Shown here: piece by piece, positions 1 to 7,183 of the stretch
Layout of the letters: each line of letters starts with the position of its first letter
Position numbering within the stretch: the first letter of the stretch is position 1
Assembly (NCBI GenBank): GCA_003477185.1
Contig: DMTJ01000031.1
Location: forward strand, 1 to 12,953
DNA length: 12,953 nucleotides
Origin: Lentisphaeria bacterium
GTDB lineage: Bacteria > Verrucomicrobiota > Lentisphaeria > JABSQK01 > UBA12247
Reading direction: 5' to 3'
The notes under the pieces: generated by a model
The model's input: the letters and a program-made list of their open reading frames with translations, nothing else
The model's database searches: none
Told to the model about the DNA's origin: nothing
Made by a program: the position numbers and the translations under genes

Positions 1-1540
1 TCAACCCGGCGATCAAGCCGCGGTAGGACGGCTCCGTAAGTGGCTCGTCTGCGATCTCCACAGACCAAGTCGCCACTGCCGCCTCGTCCTGCACCAAAAA
101 GGACCACGGGATCTGCTCGTCCGGATAGCGGATAATCTGCGTCGGCTCGGCAAAGGTCCGCGTGGGATCTGACTCCACGACAAGCCGGCCAGCACGCGCC
201 GCCCGCTTGCGCCCCACCTTCACCCCAAAGGGCCAGCAAAACCACGCCCCCTGAAATGCGACGTAATCCTCGGCAGCAGAAGCCGATTCAAACTCGTAGA
301 GGTTAAGACGATCGTTTCCGGCAAATACACAGACCCCGGATTTTGCCTCATGCGGCAGGCTCAGATTCACAATCTGGTGGTGTAGGTAGACCGTAAGTCC
401 GAGCGCCTCCATCCCGGCAACCACCGGCACCAGTGCCTTGCTCTTCGCTGCGTCCGGCAGATCCGCATAGCGCAGCATGGCCTGGGGCGTTGTATACAGT
501 TCGGACTCCGGATGCGGATATACCCAGGCGTGCCAGCGCACGTATTGGCCGCGCAACGCGATCAGACTTTCGCCAGCCAGCGGCCCCGCCAATGCTTGCC
601 CCTCGACCGACCAAGTGCTCCCAGTTTCACGATCCCGAAACGCCCCGTCCGCGAGTTCAAAGCTCAGCGCCTCGCCATTCACGATCCGGCAGAACGCGGC
701 CAGCGTCACTTGCTCCGGCCGTGGCCCGGCAAATACGACGATCGGCAATTCACCGAGCACATCGTTGACCACGCTGCCGCTACGTTTCACTTCCACCAGC
801 GGATAGGCGCGGATGCCCGCGTCAATATTGATGCCCAGCACCACCTCGTTCTCGGGGTAGCGCGTGTCGAAGCTAGTGGTGATGGTCGAAGCCAGCGGCT
901 GGTCCATCCCAGGCCGGGCAAAAATCTCCTCGCGTCCGTGTCCATGCCGCGCGTCGCGGTGATGCACATCGTCCGGCGCCAGCATCACGTCGCTCTCGGG
1001 ATGCGCGGTACGCCACTCCTCCCAGGTCATGTGATAGGTGGCCAGTTGGCGCAGAAAGTTGCCGTGTTCTGGGCCCGTGATCGCGACGCCCTCGTAGTGC
1101 AGCCACAGGCTACCCTTGGTCACCGGACCGCGCTTGCGATTCATCATCGTCAGCGACGCATTGTGCATCCCCAAAGCGCTGAACTTCGCGGGCTGGCCCT
1201 GTACTTCGGCCAGAAAGGCGGATCCAGACTGACAGCGCTCGCAGGTCGCGTACAGCACTGGGTCGCCGCCAATCTTGTCGTTGATCATGTGGTAGTTATC
1301 GGTCACCCACATCGGGTAGGCACGGGCCACGCCGTTGTGCACCAGCCCCACCACGTAGTCGTCATCGCGCATGTGGATTGCGGACTCCGCAGCCACAAAC
1401 TTCGGCCGATCCCACGCCGCGATCAGCTTGCCCACATGCATTGGAATTTCAAAATTGCCCGAGATCGACGGAACATGCGGGGCCAAACGCGCGAAGGCCT
1501 CTGGCCCGGCATCAAGCCCAAAATGGTTGCAGTCAGTCAT
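1..1540 (-). CDS. Tandem DUF3179 domain protein, C-terminus beyond left edge
   Basis: Open from the ATG at 1540 to the window edge: 513 codons with no stop, so the gene is partial. Two DUF3179-like units are visible. Unit 1 is about residues 63-190, with a HNGVARAYP segment, a CERC pair at C100/C103 and a later GPEHG segment. Unit 2 is about 233-365, with GIRAYPL, DRETGSTW near 303-310 and a WHAWVYPHPESELY end. The cysteine pair is only in unit 1 and the D-x-ETGS-x-W motif only in unit 2. At least 140 further residues follow that I do not recognise. DUF3179 has no established function. The start is supported by AGGGAT a few bases upstream, and it lies 14 bases after the stop of the CoA-ligase gene, so it is probably the last visible member of the same operon. 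Family call is good; role unknown. Confidence 0.8.
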   Translation of the reverse strand, partial: MTDCNHFGLDAGPEAFARLAPHVPSISGNFEIPMHVGKLIAAWDRPKFVAAESAIHMRDDDYVVGLVHNGVARAYPMWVTDNYHMINDKIGGDPVLYATCERCQSGSAFLAEVQGQPAKFSALGMHNASLTMMNRKRGPVTKGSLWLHYEGVAITGPEHGNFLRQLATYHMTWEEWRTAHPESDVMLAPDDVHHRDARHGHGREEIFARPGMDQPLASTITTSFDTRYPENEVVLGINIDAGIRAYPLVEVKRSGSVVNDVLGELPIVVFAGPRPEQVTLAAFCRIVNGEALSFELADGAFRDRETGSTWSVEGQALAGPLAGESLIALRGQYVRWHAWVYPHPESELYTTPQAMLRYADLPDAAKSKALVPVVAGMEALGLTVYLHHQIVNLSLPHEAKSGVCVFAGNDRLNLYEFESASAAEDYVAFQGAWFCWPFGVKVGRKRAARAGRLVVESDPTRTFAEPTQIIRYPDEQIPWSFLVQDEAAVATWSVEIADEPLTEPSYRGLIAGL

Positions 1541-1554
1541 GATTCATCCCTTGT

Positions 1555-2790
1555 TCAGCAGCGAATCCAGCGCTTTGCTTTCAGTTCAAATCTTGGCAGG
1601 CTCCCAGCCTCTGCCAGCTCCACCGGAATGCGCAGACAAAGCCCGCCCTGCAGGCTCCGGTGCAGCCTCTCCGCGGTTGCCTCGCCATCCGGCGCTTCGA
1701 TCAACACCGTCAACTCAGGCAGGTCTTCAGGTTGCGATATCCGCACCTGATACTCGACAATCCCCGGCACCGAACGGACGATCTCGTCGACGGCGGCGGG
1801 AAACACATTCACCCCGCGTATCACCACCATGTCATCCTTGCGGGCACGAATCCCGCCGACCAACCGCAGCTCATGGCTTCCACATGCACATGGCTCGTGG
1901 CGCTCGGCCTGCACTACATCTCCCGTACGGTAGCGCAGCAAGGGCGAGCCATCACGCAGCAGCGTTGTCAAAAGTAGCTCGTCGTCCACAACCTCTGCCA
2001 GGTAGGCATTCTCCATCACATGCAGCACGCCTGGCTCCGCCGGGCATTGATACGTCACCGGCCCCACCTCGGTCATGCCATGGTGGTCGTACACCTGCGC
2101 CCCGGGCCAGGCCTCTGAAATTTGCGCCCGCACCGCCGGCAGGCTACCGCCCGGCTCTCCAGCCACGATGATACTGCGCACTCCGCTTTGGGCCAAGTCT
2201 ATCCCTTTCTCCGCCGCCACGTGCGCCAGCCGAATCGCGTACGTAGGTGTACAACACAGCACCTCCGCCTGCGTATCCATCAGCAAGTGCAGCCGCGCCT
2301 CCGACGGCAAGCCGCCGCCCGGAATGCACAGGTGGTTAAACTTCGTCGCGGCCTCATACGCCGTCCAAAAGCCCAGGAACGGCCCAAACGAGAAGGCGAA
2401 AAAAATCCGCGTCGGCTTCACCAATCCGACGGCCGCAAACACCCGTCCCCAGCTATCTAGCAACCCAGCCCAACTCTCCCGCGTATCCAGCCAGGTCATT
2501 GGCCGCCCCGTGCTGCCGCTCGTCCTGCAGAATCGGATATACGCGGACTCCGGGTAGGTCAGATTCGTGCCAAATGGTGGATGATCGATCTGATCCTGAG
2601 CCCAGTCCTCCCGGGTCGTGACCGGCATCGCCGCGCAGAAATCATCCAGCGTAACATCTTCGCGCGCTAGTCCAGCAGCGCGAATCCGCGGTCCGTAGAA
2701 GGCGTTGCTCGCCGTCAGCTTGCCCAGCAACACGCTGAGTGCCTGCTGTTGCTGACTCCGCAGCCTCGGATAGTCGGCGCTACTTGGCAT
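1555..2790 (-). CDS. Phenylacetate-CoA ligase-like (PaaK-type) adenylate-forming enzyme
   Basis: 411 residues, slightly short of the roughly 430 usual for PaaK-type aryl-CoA ligases. Adenylation motifs run in order: TSGSTGRP at 90-97 (ATP loop), YDHHGMTE at 234-241, YRTGD at 287-291, and RKDDMVVIRGVNVFP at 317-331. A PRFELKAKRW tail carries the expected C-terminal lysine (K404 or K406). A CACG pair at 301-304 matches the metal-binding cysteines of this family. The reaction would be ATP-dependent activation of an aromatic acid to its CoA thioester. Substrate cannot be read from sequence, but the nearby chorismate-lyase-like gene suggests a hydroxybenzoate. The start overlaps the end of the DMT gene by 11 bases, which suggests translational coupling. 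An acyl-protein synthetase role (LuxE-like) is a less likely alternative. Confidence 0.88.
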   Translation of the reverse strand: MPSSADYPRLRSQQQQALSVLLGKLTASNAFYGPRIRAAGLAREDVTLDDFCAAMPVTTREDWAQDQIDHPPFGTNLTYPESAYIRFCRTSGSTGRPMTWLDTRESWAGLLDSWGRVFAAVGLVKPTRIFFAFSFGPFLGFWTAYEAATKFNHLCIPGGGLPSEARLHLLMDTQAEVLCCTPTYAIRLAHVAAEKGIDLAQSGVRSIIVAGEPGGSLPAVRAQISEAWPGAQVYDHHGMTEVGPVTYQCPAEPGVLHVMENAYLAEVVDDELLLTTLLRDGSPLLRYRTGDVVQAERHEPCACGSHELRLVGGIRARKDDMVVIRGVNVFPAAVDEIVRSVPGIVEYQVRISQPEDLPELTVLIEAPDGEATAERLHRSLQGGLCLRIPVELAEAGSLPRFELKAKRWIRC

Positions 2791-3304
2791 CGGCAGCGGG
2801 GCTGACCGCCTCTGGCATCGGTTTGTGTGCCTTGGCCGGAGTCGGCTTGTAGTAGGTCACCAGTCCGCCGCCGGTAATGGCCAGCACGATGCCCAGAATA
2901 AACGGCAGTGGCAGCGCGGTAAAGCCCCCTTCCGGCGGGTGCATACAGATAAACACCACAGCGTTCACGATCGGCGCGCCAGCAAAAACAATGGTCATCA
3001 CCGTCGCAGGCGTGCCCTTGGCGCCAAACGCCAGCAGCACGCAGAACGCCCCACCAGCTCCCACCAGCCCGGCGATCAGCGACCAGGTCAGCCCGGCCTT
3101 CGGAAACGACCAGTCCGCGCCCTGCATCGTCAGAATCGCCGCCGGTGCCAAGACCGCAGTCAGGAAATACGCAATCCCCACCCAGAAGAACGCCTTGTAG
3201 CGGCCATTGACCGGATCGTTCATGCCCAACTGCCCCGCATGCAGGCAAATCCCATACAGTCCCCACATCGAGACCGTCATCAGTGCAAACCATAGCCATT
3301 TCAT
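2780..3304 (-). CDS. Small DMT/EamA-like membrane protein
   Basis: 174 residues with about five hydrophobic segments, near 1-20, 37-60, 72-93, 97-118 and 130-150, then a polar lysine- and proline-containing tail. Glycine- and alanine-rich helices and the GAKGTPATV segment between helices 3 and 4 resemble one EamA half of drug/metabolite transporters. Full EamA transporters have ten helices, so this half-size protein would have to work as a dimer if it transports. The start has only a weak AGGG some 12 bases upstream. Its end overlaps the CoA-ligase start by 11 bases. Placement between biosynthetic genes suggests export of a product or intermediate; this is inference. Substrate unknown. Confidence 0.68.
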   Translation of the reverse strand: MKWLWFALMTVSMWGLYGICLHAGQLGMNDPVNGRYKAFFWVGIAYFLTAVLAPAAILTMQGADWSFPKAGLTWSLIAGLVGAGGAFCVLLAFGAKGTPATVMTIVFAGAPIVNAVVFICMHPPEGGFTALPLPFILGIVLAITGGGLVTYYKPTPAKAHKPMPEAVSPAADAK

Positions 3305-3385
3305 CGTCTATCAATCCCTAGAAAAATTCTTTATCTCAGACCAGTCGACATCCAAGCCCTATCTGCGGTCTTCATTGGAAATTGG

Positions 3386-3413
3386 ACAATCCCTGTTGGT
3401 TGTTGGGCATTGT
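3386..3413 (-). terminator. Possible hairpin after the flavoenzyme stop codon
   Basis: ACAATCCC pairs with GGG-C-ATTGT, eight pairs with one bulged base and an 11-base loop, directly behind the TAA of the flavin-dependent gene. There is no clear T-run, so it is not a canonical terminator. It might stabilise the mRNA end or attenuate expression of the DMT and ligase genes that follow after a roughly 110-base gap. Confidence 0.25.
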
Positions 3414-4658
3414 TTATTCTTTTGCGCGGCCGTGCTCCACGACCGGCGGCAACTCCAAAAATTCCGCCAGCGCGCTGCACAGCTCGCTGAAATCTCGATC
3501 CAAATGCCCCACGAGGCAATCCGTGATCGCGTCCTTCAGCTCCGGGTACTTCACCACAATCTGCTTAAAGCTGAAGCGATCCGCGTAGAAGGCGTAGACC
3601 AGTCTCCGCAGCATCTCGATCTCGCGGCACGCCTTCTCGCCATACTCGATAAACTGGCTGCCCGAGACATCCCCAGCCTTCAGCGCCAGGTCCACGGCCT
3701 CCGCCGCCAAATCCGCCGTGCGCAGCGCAATAAACATCCCGGTCGAAAAGACCGGATCCAAAAATGAAAACGCATCGCCGAGCAGCACCAGGCCATTCTT
3801 GGCGCAATGCCGCGAGCGATAAGAGCGATGCACGCAGCTGCGATACTTCCCGTCGATCTGGCTGCCGGCCATGTGCTCGCGGATCCACGTGTTCTTCTCA
3901 CAAGCCGTCTCAAAAATCGTCTGTAGATCCCGGCTTTCCCGGTAGATGTAGTCGTCATCACCGACCACCCCGACACTGACGATGTCATCCTGCAGCGGGA
4001 TGTACCACAGCCAGTTCTTTCCTTCCAGGTAGGTAATCGTGGTCGCGCCTTCGTCCTTGCCCTCATCCCGTTTGGCGCCCTTGAAATAGCCCCAGATTGC
4101 CACCTTCTCCAGGCCTGGGTCATAGATCCGCCAGCCTAGTTGGCCCATGGCAAAGCCGTGGCCGCCGCTCGCGTCCATCGTCATCTTCGCCCGATACCGA
4201 TGCTCCGTCCGATCCAACCCGCGAGCCACGACGCCTACGACCGCATCGTTCTGCTCAATCAGCTCCACCGCCTGCATGCCTTCTACCACCGTTACACCCA
4301 CCTTGCGGCACTGGTCTACCAGCATCGCGTCGAACAGCCCACGCGTCACCTGCCAAGTCTGGGCACACTCGTGATCGATATGTGTATCAAAGTAGAATGG
4401 TTGCGACTGACGACCACTTTGGCCGATGAACTGCACGCTATATTTTTGCGGGAATTGCGAACTCCGCAACGCGGGGATCATGCCCGCCTTTTCCAGCGGA
4501 AAGTAGTTGTACGGGATCATTGACTCGCCGACCCGATAGCGCGGAAACGTAGCCCGATCGAGCAGCGCCACCGCATACCCGCGTTGGGCCAAAATTGCAG
4601 CGGCCGTCGCCCCTCCCGGCCCACCACCCACCACAAGAACATCAAACTCCTGACTCAT
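3414..4658 (-). CDS. Flavin-dependent halogenase-like FAD oxidoreductase
   Basis: 414 residues. An N-terminal FAD-binding fold has GGGPGG at 11-16. GESMIP (44-49) and a lysine in FPQKYSVQF (K72) follow, then WLWYIP at 216-221, matching the W-x-W-x-I-P motif of flavin-dependent halogenases. GDAFSFLDPVFSTG at 294-307 covers the second FAD contact and an F-x-D-P-x-x-S-x-G halogenase-type motif. Family members use reduced FAD and oxygen, and K72 sits where the halogenases have their catalytic lysine. Halogenation, or a related ring or alkene oxidation, is therefore plausible, but many relatives with these motifs have unproven activity. The ATG at 4658 was chosen over an in-frame start 69 bases upstream because GGAGG lies at ideal spacing and the protein then begins exactly at the FAD fold. 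It overlaps the end of the chorismate-lyase-like gene by 17 bases. No flavin reductase partner is in the window. Confidence 0.85.
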   Translation of the reverse strand: MSQEFDVLVVGGGPGGATAAAILAQRGYAVALLDRATFPRYRVGESMIPYNYFPLEKAGMIPALRSSQFPQKYSVQFIGQSGRQSQPFYFDTHIDHECAQTWQVTRGLFDAMLVDQCRKVGVTVVEGMQAVELIEQNDAVVGVVARGLDRTEHRYRAKMTMDASGGHGFAMGQLGWRIYDPGLEKVAIWGYFKGAKRDEGKDEGATTITYLEGKNWLWYIPLQDDIVSVGVVGDDDYIYRESRDLQTIFETACEKNTWIREHMAGSQIDGKYRSCVHRSYRSRHCAKNGLVLLGDAFSFLDPVFSTGMFIALRTADLAAEAVDLALKAGDVSGSQFIEYGEKACREIEMLRRLVYAFYADRFSFKQIVVKYPELKDAITDCLVGHLDRDFSELCSALAEFLELPPVVEHGRAKE

Positions 4659-5178
4659 CACGACCTCCAGTCTGTGCGTCCGGCGGCAAGATCTCACACA
4701 CTTCGGCGAGCGGCCTACCTGACTCATTTAACAGCGTATTGCGCCGACCGTATAGCCAGCCGTCCCATACCAAACAAAGCTTGTCGGCCGCGAATTTCGG
4801 ATTCCGGAAGCGGAAAAAGCCGCTTGGGCTCGAGCTGTGCGTCACCCCGCACCGCGCCAGAATAGTCCCCATCGGCACCCGCCGAGCTCGCAACAACTCC
4901 ACGGCTTCTGGTGACAGCAGGCCCAAGTGCGCCCGCAAGACCCCGTACTCCACGACTCTATCGCACGAATCCAGCCGCAGCAATGCCTCACGGGTAAACG
5001 TCAGCTGGCCATCCAGCACCTGCAGAGGCTCGATATGAATCGAGCTGCCGTAATACGCCTCTAGCGTCGGCGTCATCTCCCTCATATGCACCAGCAAGTC
5101 TCGGTACGGCGGCGGAATCTCCGCGCCCTGCTGCAGTTCCAGCAGTGGGAGGTCACGGTCGTTCATAAACAAGTCCAT
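4642..5178 (-). CDS. Chorismate pyruvate-lyase-like protein (UbiC/DUF98 type)
   Basis: 178 residues from ATG 5178; the ATG at 5166 is equally possible, since neither has a strong ribosome site. Features of the chorismate-lyase fold family are an early MTPTLEAYYG segment (35-44), a VEYGVLRAHLGLL stretch (76-88), VPMGTIL (101-107), and a C-terminal LYGRRNTLL...GRPLAEVCEILP pattern (142-165) whose E162 falls where UbiC has its catalytic glutamate. The expected reaction is chorismate to a hydroxybenzoate plus pyruvate. Overall similarity is remote, so I call the family, not the exact product. It lies 19 bases after the ALDH-like gene and overlaps the flavoenzyme gene. A chorismate lyase beside a flavin-dependent halogenase recalls the known bmp5/bmp6 pair of bromophenol synthesis, though the rest of this cluster differs. 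Confidence 0.72.
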   Translation of the reverse strand: MDLFMNDRDLPLLELQQGAEIPPPYRDLLVHMREMTPTLEAYYGSSIHIEPLQVLDGQLTFTREALLRLDSCDRVVEYGVLRAHLGLLSPEAVELLRARRVPMGTILARCGVTHSSSPSGFFRFRNPKFAADKLCLVWDGWLYGRRNTLLNESGRPLAEVCEILPPDAQTGGRDESGV

Positions 5179-5197
5179 CGGCCAGGATGGAGAATCC

Positions 5198-6637
5198 TCA
5201 GCCACAGCGCTGCTCCTGAATCGCGCGCCGCGCGTACAAGAACTCGAACAAATTCCCCTCATGCGGCTGATCCCACGCCACCTTGGGCGTGGGAATTGGC
5301 CCTAGGTTCAGGCGGTCAATGTGCGCACTCTGCAACAACTCCGCCCGAAAGCCCACATCATCGGTGATCGCCGAAACCACCAGCGATGGCCCAACCCATG
5401 CGGCCATCTCCGCCTGTGGCATTTGCACCACCGAGCAAAACGGGAACATGTACTCCGTCTTCGCCAGTGAATGTGCGGAGTCCGCACAATGCACCACCGT
5501 GGGGTGCAGGTAGCTGATGCCATCGCAACTGACCAGCCGGTTTCCGCCTCGAAGCGCAGCGGACACGTCCACGGCCCCTGGCTCCTCCAGCGCTTGCTCG
5601 ATCAGCTCGTCGATTGCCTCGGCCCACGCCGCATTCGTAAACCCGGCCAGTCCGGCATCCGCAGCCTCCAGCGGTCTTGGGACCAGCTTGATCGCCTGCT
5701 CGGCGATCGCCTTTGCGATCTCCGCACCATGCCGCGGCACCACAATCGTCGAAGCATTTACACAGCTGCGGCCACTATTGCGCAGCATCGAATCCGCCAG
5801 CACATTCACGTAGCGCGGCCACTCGTCGACGCAGTCCTCTCCCATCACGATCTTGCTGTAGCCAGGCCCGTGGCAACTCACGCGCGGATCCCCCGCGTGC
5901 CGGGCGACCGTCTTGGCATCGCCAAACAGAATCACCCGGCCACAGCTGTCTGCCAGCACATTCGAACCCTCGTGATCGGTCGGATAGTAGCCGAACGCCT
6001 CGCTTGGACAGCCCCCTGCGATCAACGCCTGAATCATGCGCCACGGCGTCCACGGATCCTGTTTGCCGGGTTTGAGCATCACCGGAATTCGCAGTGCCAA
6101 TGCCGGGACCCAGAGCGAATTCACGCCCGGAGAGTTGCTCGGAAGCACGGCTCCTAGGCAGGTCGTCGCCGGATAAAAGCTCAGCAACGAGGCATCCGTC
6201 TGCAGGATTCCCTGCTCGATCGCCTCGAACGGCAACCCGCGAGTCAGCCCATTTACCACCGACCGCACTTCACGCAGGACAAAAGCAATCTTTTCCATGT
6301 TGCTACGAATGAGCGCATGTGGCAGCCCGCTCGAGGCGGAAAGCTGGCGCACGTAATCGGCCGCCGTCTGCGACTGACTCGCAGTCAGGAACAGGTCTCC
6401 GTCCATAAATAGTTCGGCGGCACGACCGCAAATCGCGATCATCTCCTCAATCGACAACGCTTGGAGGCAAGCAAACGATTCCTCAATTTTACGCAGATCG
6501 CGGCGCACCACGCCGGCATTGACCAGGCCCATGGTGCCCACCGGCTCGCCGCCGCGGCAGTCGTCGATCGCAACCTGGTTCAAGCTGTCATACAGCACAC
6601 CAAGACGGAAAGCAGGAATTGAAGGAGATGTAGGCAT
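5198..6637 (-). CDS. Aldehyde dehydrogenase superfamily protein, acyl-CoA reductase (LuxC)-like
   Basis: 479 residues. ALDH landmarks run in order: PSNSPGVNSLW from 166, LKPGKQDPWTPW (188-199) with the cofactor-binding lysine K189, VILFGDAKT (235-243), SGRSCVNAS (288-296) with probable catalytic C292, EYMFPFCSVV (395-404, the E-x-F-G-P-like block), and a long C-terminal segment with NLGPIPTPK. The N-terminal region (SASSGLPHALIRSNMEKIAF) resembles LuxC-type acyl-CoA reductases, which reduce a thioester to an aldehyde with NADPH. Either an aldehyde-forming or aldehyde-oxidising role is possible. A GTG at 6670 is in frame, but a candidate -10 box overlaps it and no ribosome site precedes it, so ATG 6637 is preferred; even that has only a weak purine stretch upstream. 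It is the first gene of the minus-strand cluster. Confidence 0.82.
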   Translation of the reverse strand: MPTSPSIPAFRLGVLYDSLNQVAIDDCRGGEPVGTMGLVNAGVVRRDLRKIEESFACLQALSIEEMIAICGRAAELFMDGDLFLTASQSQTAADYVRQLSASSGLPHALIRSNMEKIAFVLREVRSVVNGLTRGLPFEAIEQGILQTDASLLSFYPATTCLGAVLPSNSPGVNSLWVPALALRIPVMLKPGKQDPWTPWRMIQALIAGGCPSEAFGYYPTDHEGSNVLADSCGRVILFGDAKTVARHAGDPRVSCHGPGYSKIVMGEDCVDEWPRYVNVLADSMLRNSGRSCVNASTIVVPRHGAEIAKAIAEQAIKLVPRPLEAADAGLAGFTNAAWAEAIDELIEQALEEPGAVDVSAALRGGNRLVSCDGISYLHPTVVHCADSAHSLAKTEYMFPFCSVVQMPQAEMAAWVGPSLVVSAITDDVGFRAELLQSAHIDRLNLGPIPTPKVAWDQPHEGNLFEFLYARRAIQEQRCG

Positions 6638-6662
6638 GCTTCTCAATACACCCGGAACCGCC

Positions 6663-6692
6663 GTTATCACGCCGTTTTCACGGCTTCGGCAA
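6663..6692 (-). promoter_or_regulatory. Candidate promoter of the biosynthetic cluster
   Basis: On the minus strand TTGCCG (6692-6687) is followed after 18 bases by GATAAC (6668-6663). Each box matches four of six sigma-70 consensus positions. Transcription would begin near 6655, just before ATG 6637. Pattern match only. Confidence 0.25.
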
Positions 6693-6762
6693 TCACGAGC
6701 ACGCTGGGGTTCCCACGTGAATTGCTCACATCAACGGTAGATCATCCGGATGAAGAGAATCG

Positions 6763-6877
6763 GACAGGCAAATTTGGGACAGAAAAATAGAAGGGAGCCC
6801 CTGATTACTCGCCTGAATAATTCATACTGGCCGTTTTTGAGCCACTGTCCTATTTTTCTGTCCGTCATATTTCTGTC
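6763..6877. repeat. 115-bp element with 28-bp imperfect inverted ends
   Basis: The left end (6763-6790) and right end (6850-6877) are inverted copies of equal length. Their inner 14 bases, GGACAGAAAAATAG, are perfect; the outer part matches at about half its positions. Each end itself contains two GACAG-A-rich half-units. The interior is 59 bases and non-coding. It could be a MITE-like or REP-pair element. No target duplication is evident. Confidence 0.6.
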
Positions 6878-6960
6878 AAGAACGGGCTTTTCGTGTTCCT
6901 TCACGGAGAAACCGACGAGACACGAGAAGCCGTCGTCTGTTTGAGGCGTGTGAATCATAC

Positions 6961-6975
6961 TTTCCCGGCGGGAAA
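6961..6975. repeat. Small hairpin TTTCCC-GGC-GGGAAA
   Basis: Perfect six-base arms with a three-base loop. It is related to the hairpin at 8462-8478: the flanks also align (GTGTG-A/C-AT before, AA-C-x-x-G-A-A/C-G after), so these are probably two copies of one repeat unit. Confidence 0.55.
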
Positions 6976-6986
6976 CAAGAACGTTG

Positions 6987-7006
6987 CCGGTGGTGGCAAC
7001 CACCGG
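6987..7006. repeat. Hairpin CCGGTGGT-GGCA-ACCACCGG
   Basis: Perfect eight-base arms around a four-base loop. An alternative nested pairing TTGCC/GGCAA (6984-6999) overlaps it. The arms share CCGGTGG/CCACCGG with the hairpin at 7165-7183, marking a repeat family. Confidence 0.6.
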
Positions 7007-7128
7007 TATCCGGCGTCGTTGCCTCGCGCCCCGGGAGGGTTGCCAGAAACCGTGCGCGCAGACATCTTGCGGTGGTACGCAATCAGTCCCCGTTCCGCCC
7101 GATCCCGCCATTGCACGCCTCGTTCTGT

Positions 7129-7143
7129 CGCCCCTTCAGGGCG
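7129..7143. repeat. Hairpin CGCCC-CTTCA-GGGCG
   Basis: Perfect five-base arms around the loop CTTCA, the same loop as in the hairpin 22 bases further on. Confidence 0.5.
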
Positions 7144-7164
7144 GGATGGTTAGGCCGATCCAGT

Positions 7165-7183
7165 CCGGTGGCTTCACCACCGG
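7165..7183. repeat. Hairpin CCGGTGG-CTTCA-CCACCGG
   Basis: Perfect seven-base arms around CTTCA. Together with 7129-7143 it forms a closely spaced pair with identical loops, as in REP-like doublets mobilised by RAYT-type transposases. No such transposase gene is in the window. Confidence 0.6.

Noticed and set aside
512..1750. 412-codon plus-strand open frame
   Set aside because: It lies antisense to the DUF3179 gene and the ligase gene and its translation is rich in His and Arg with no domain. It is a GC-driven shadow; the minus-strand frame carries the recognisable motifs.
6731..7111. 126-codon minus-strand open frame upstream of the cluster
   Set aside because: Its sequence follows the inverted-end element and hairpins, it has no ribosome site and no recognisable domain.
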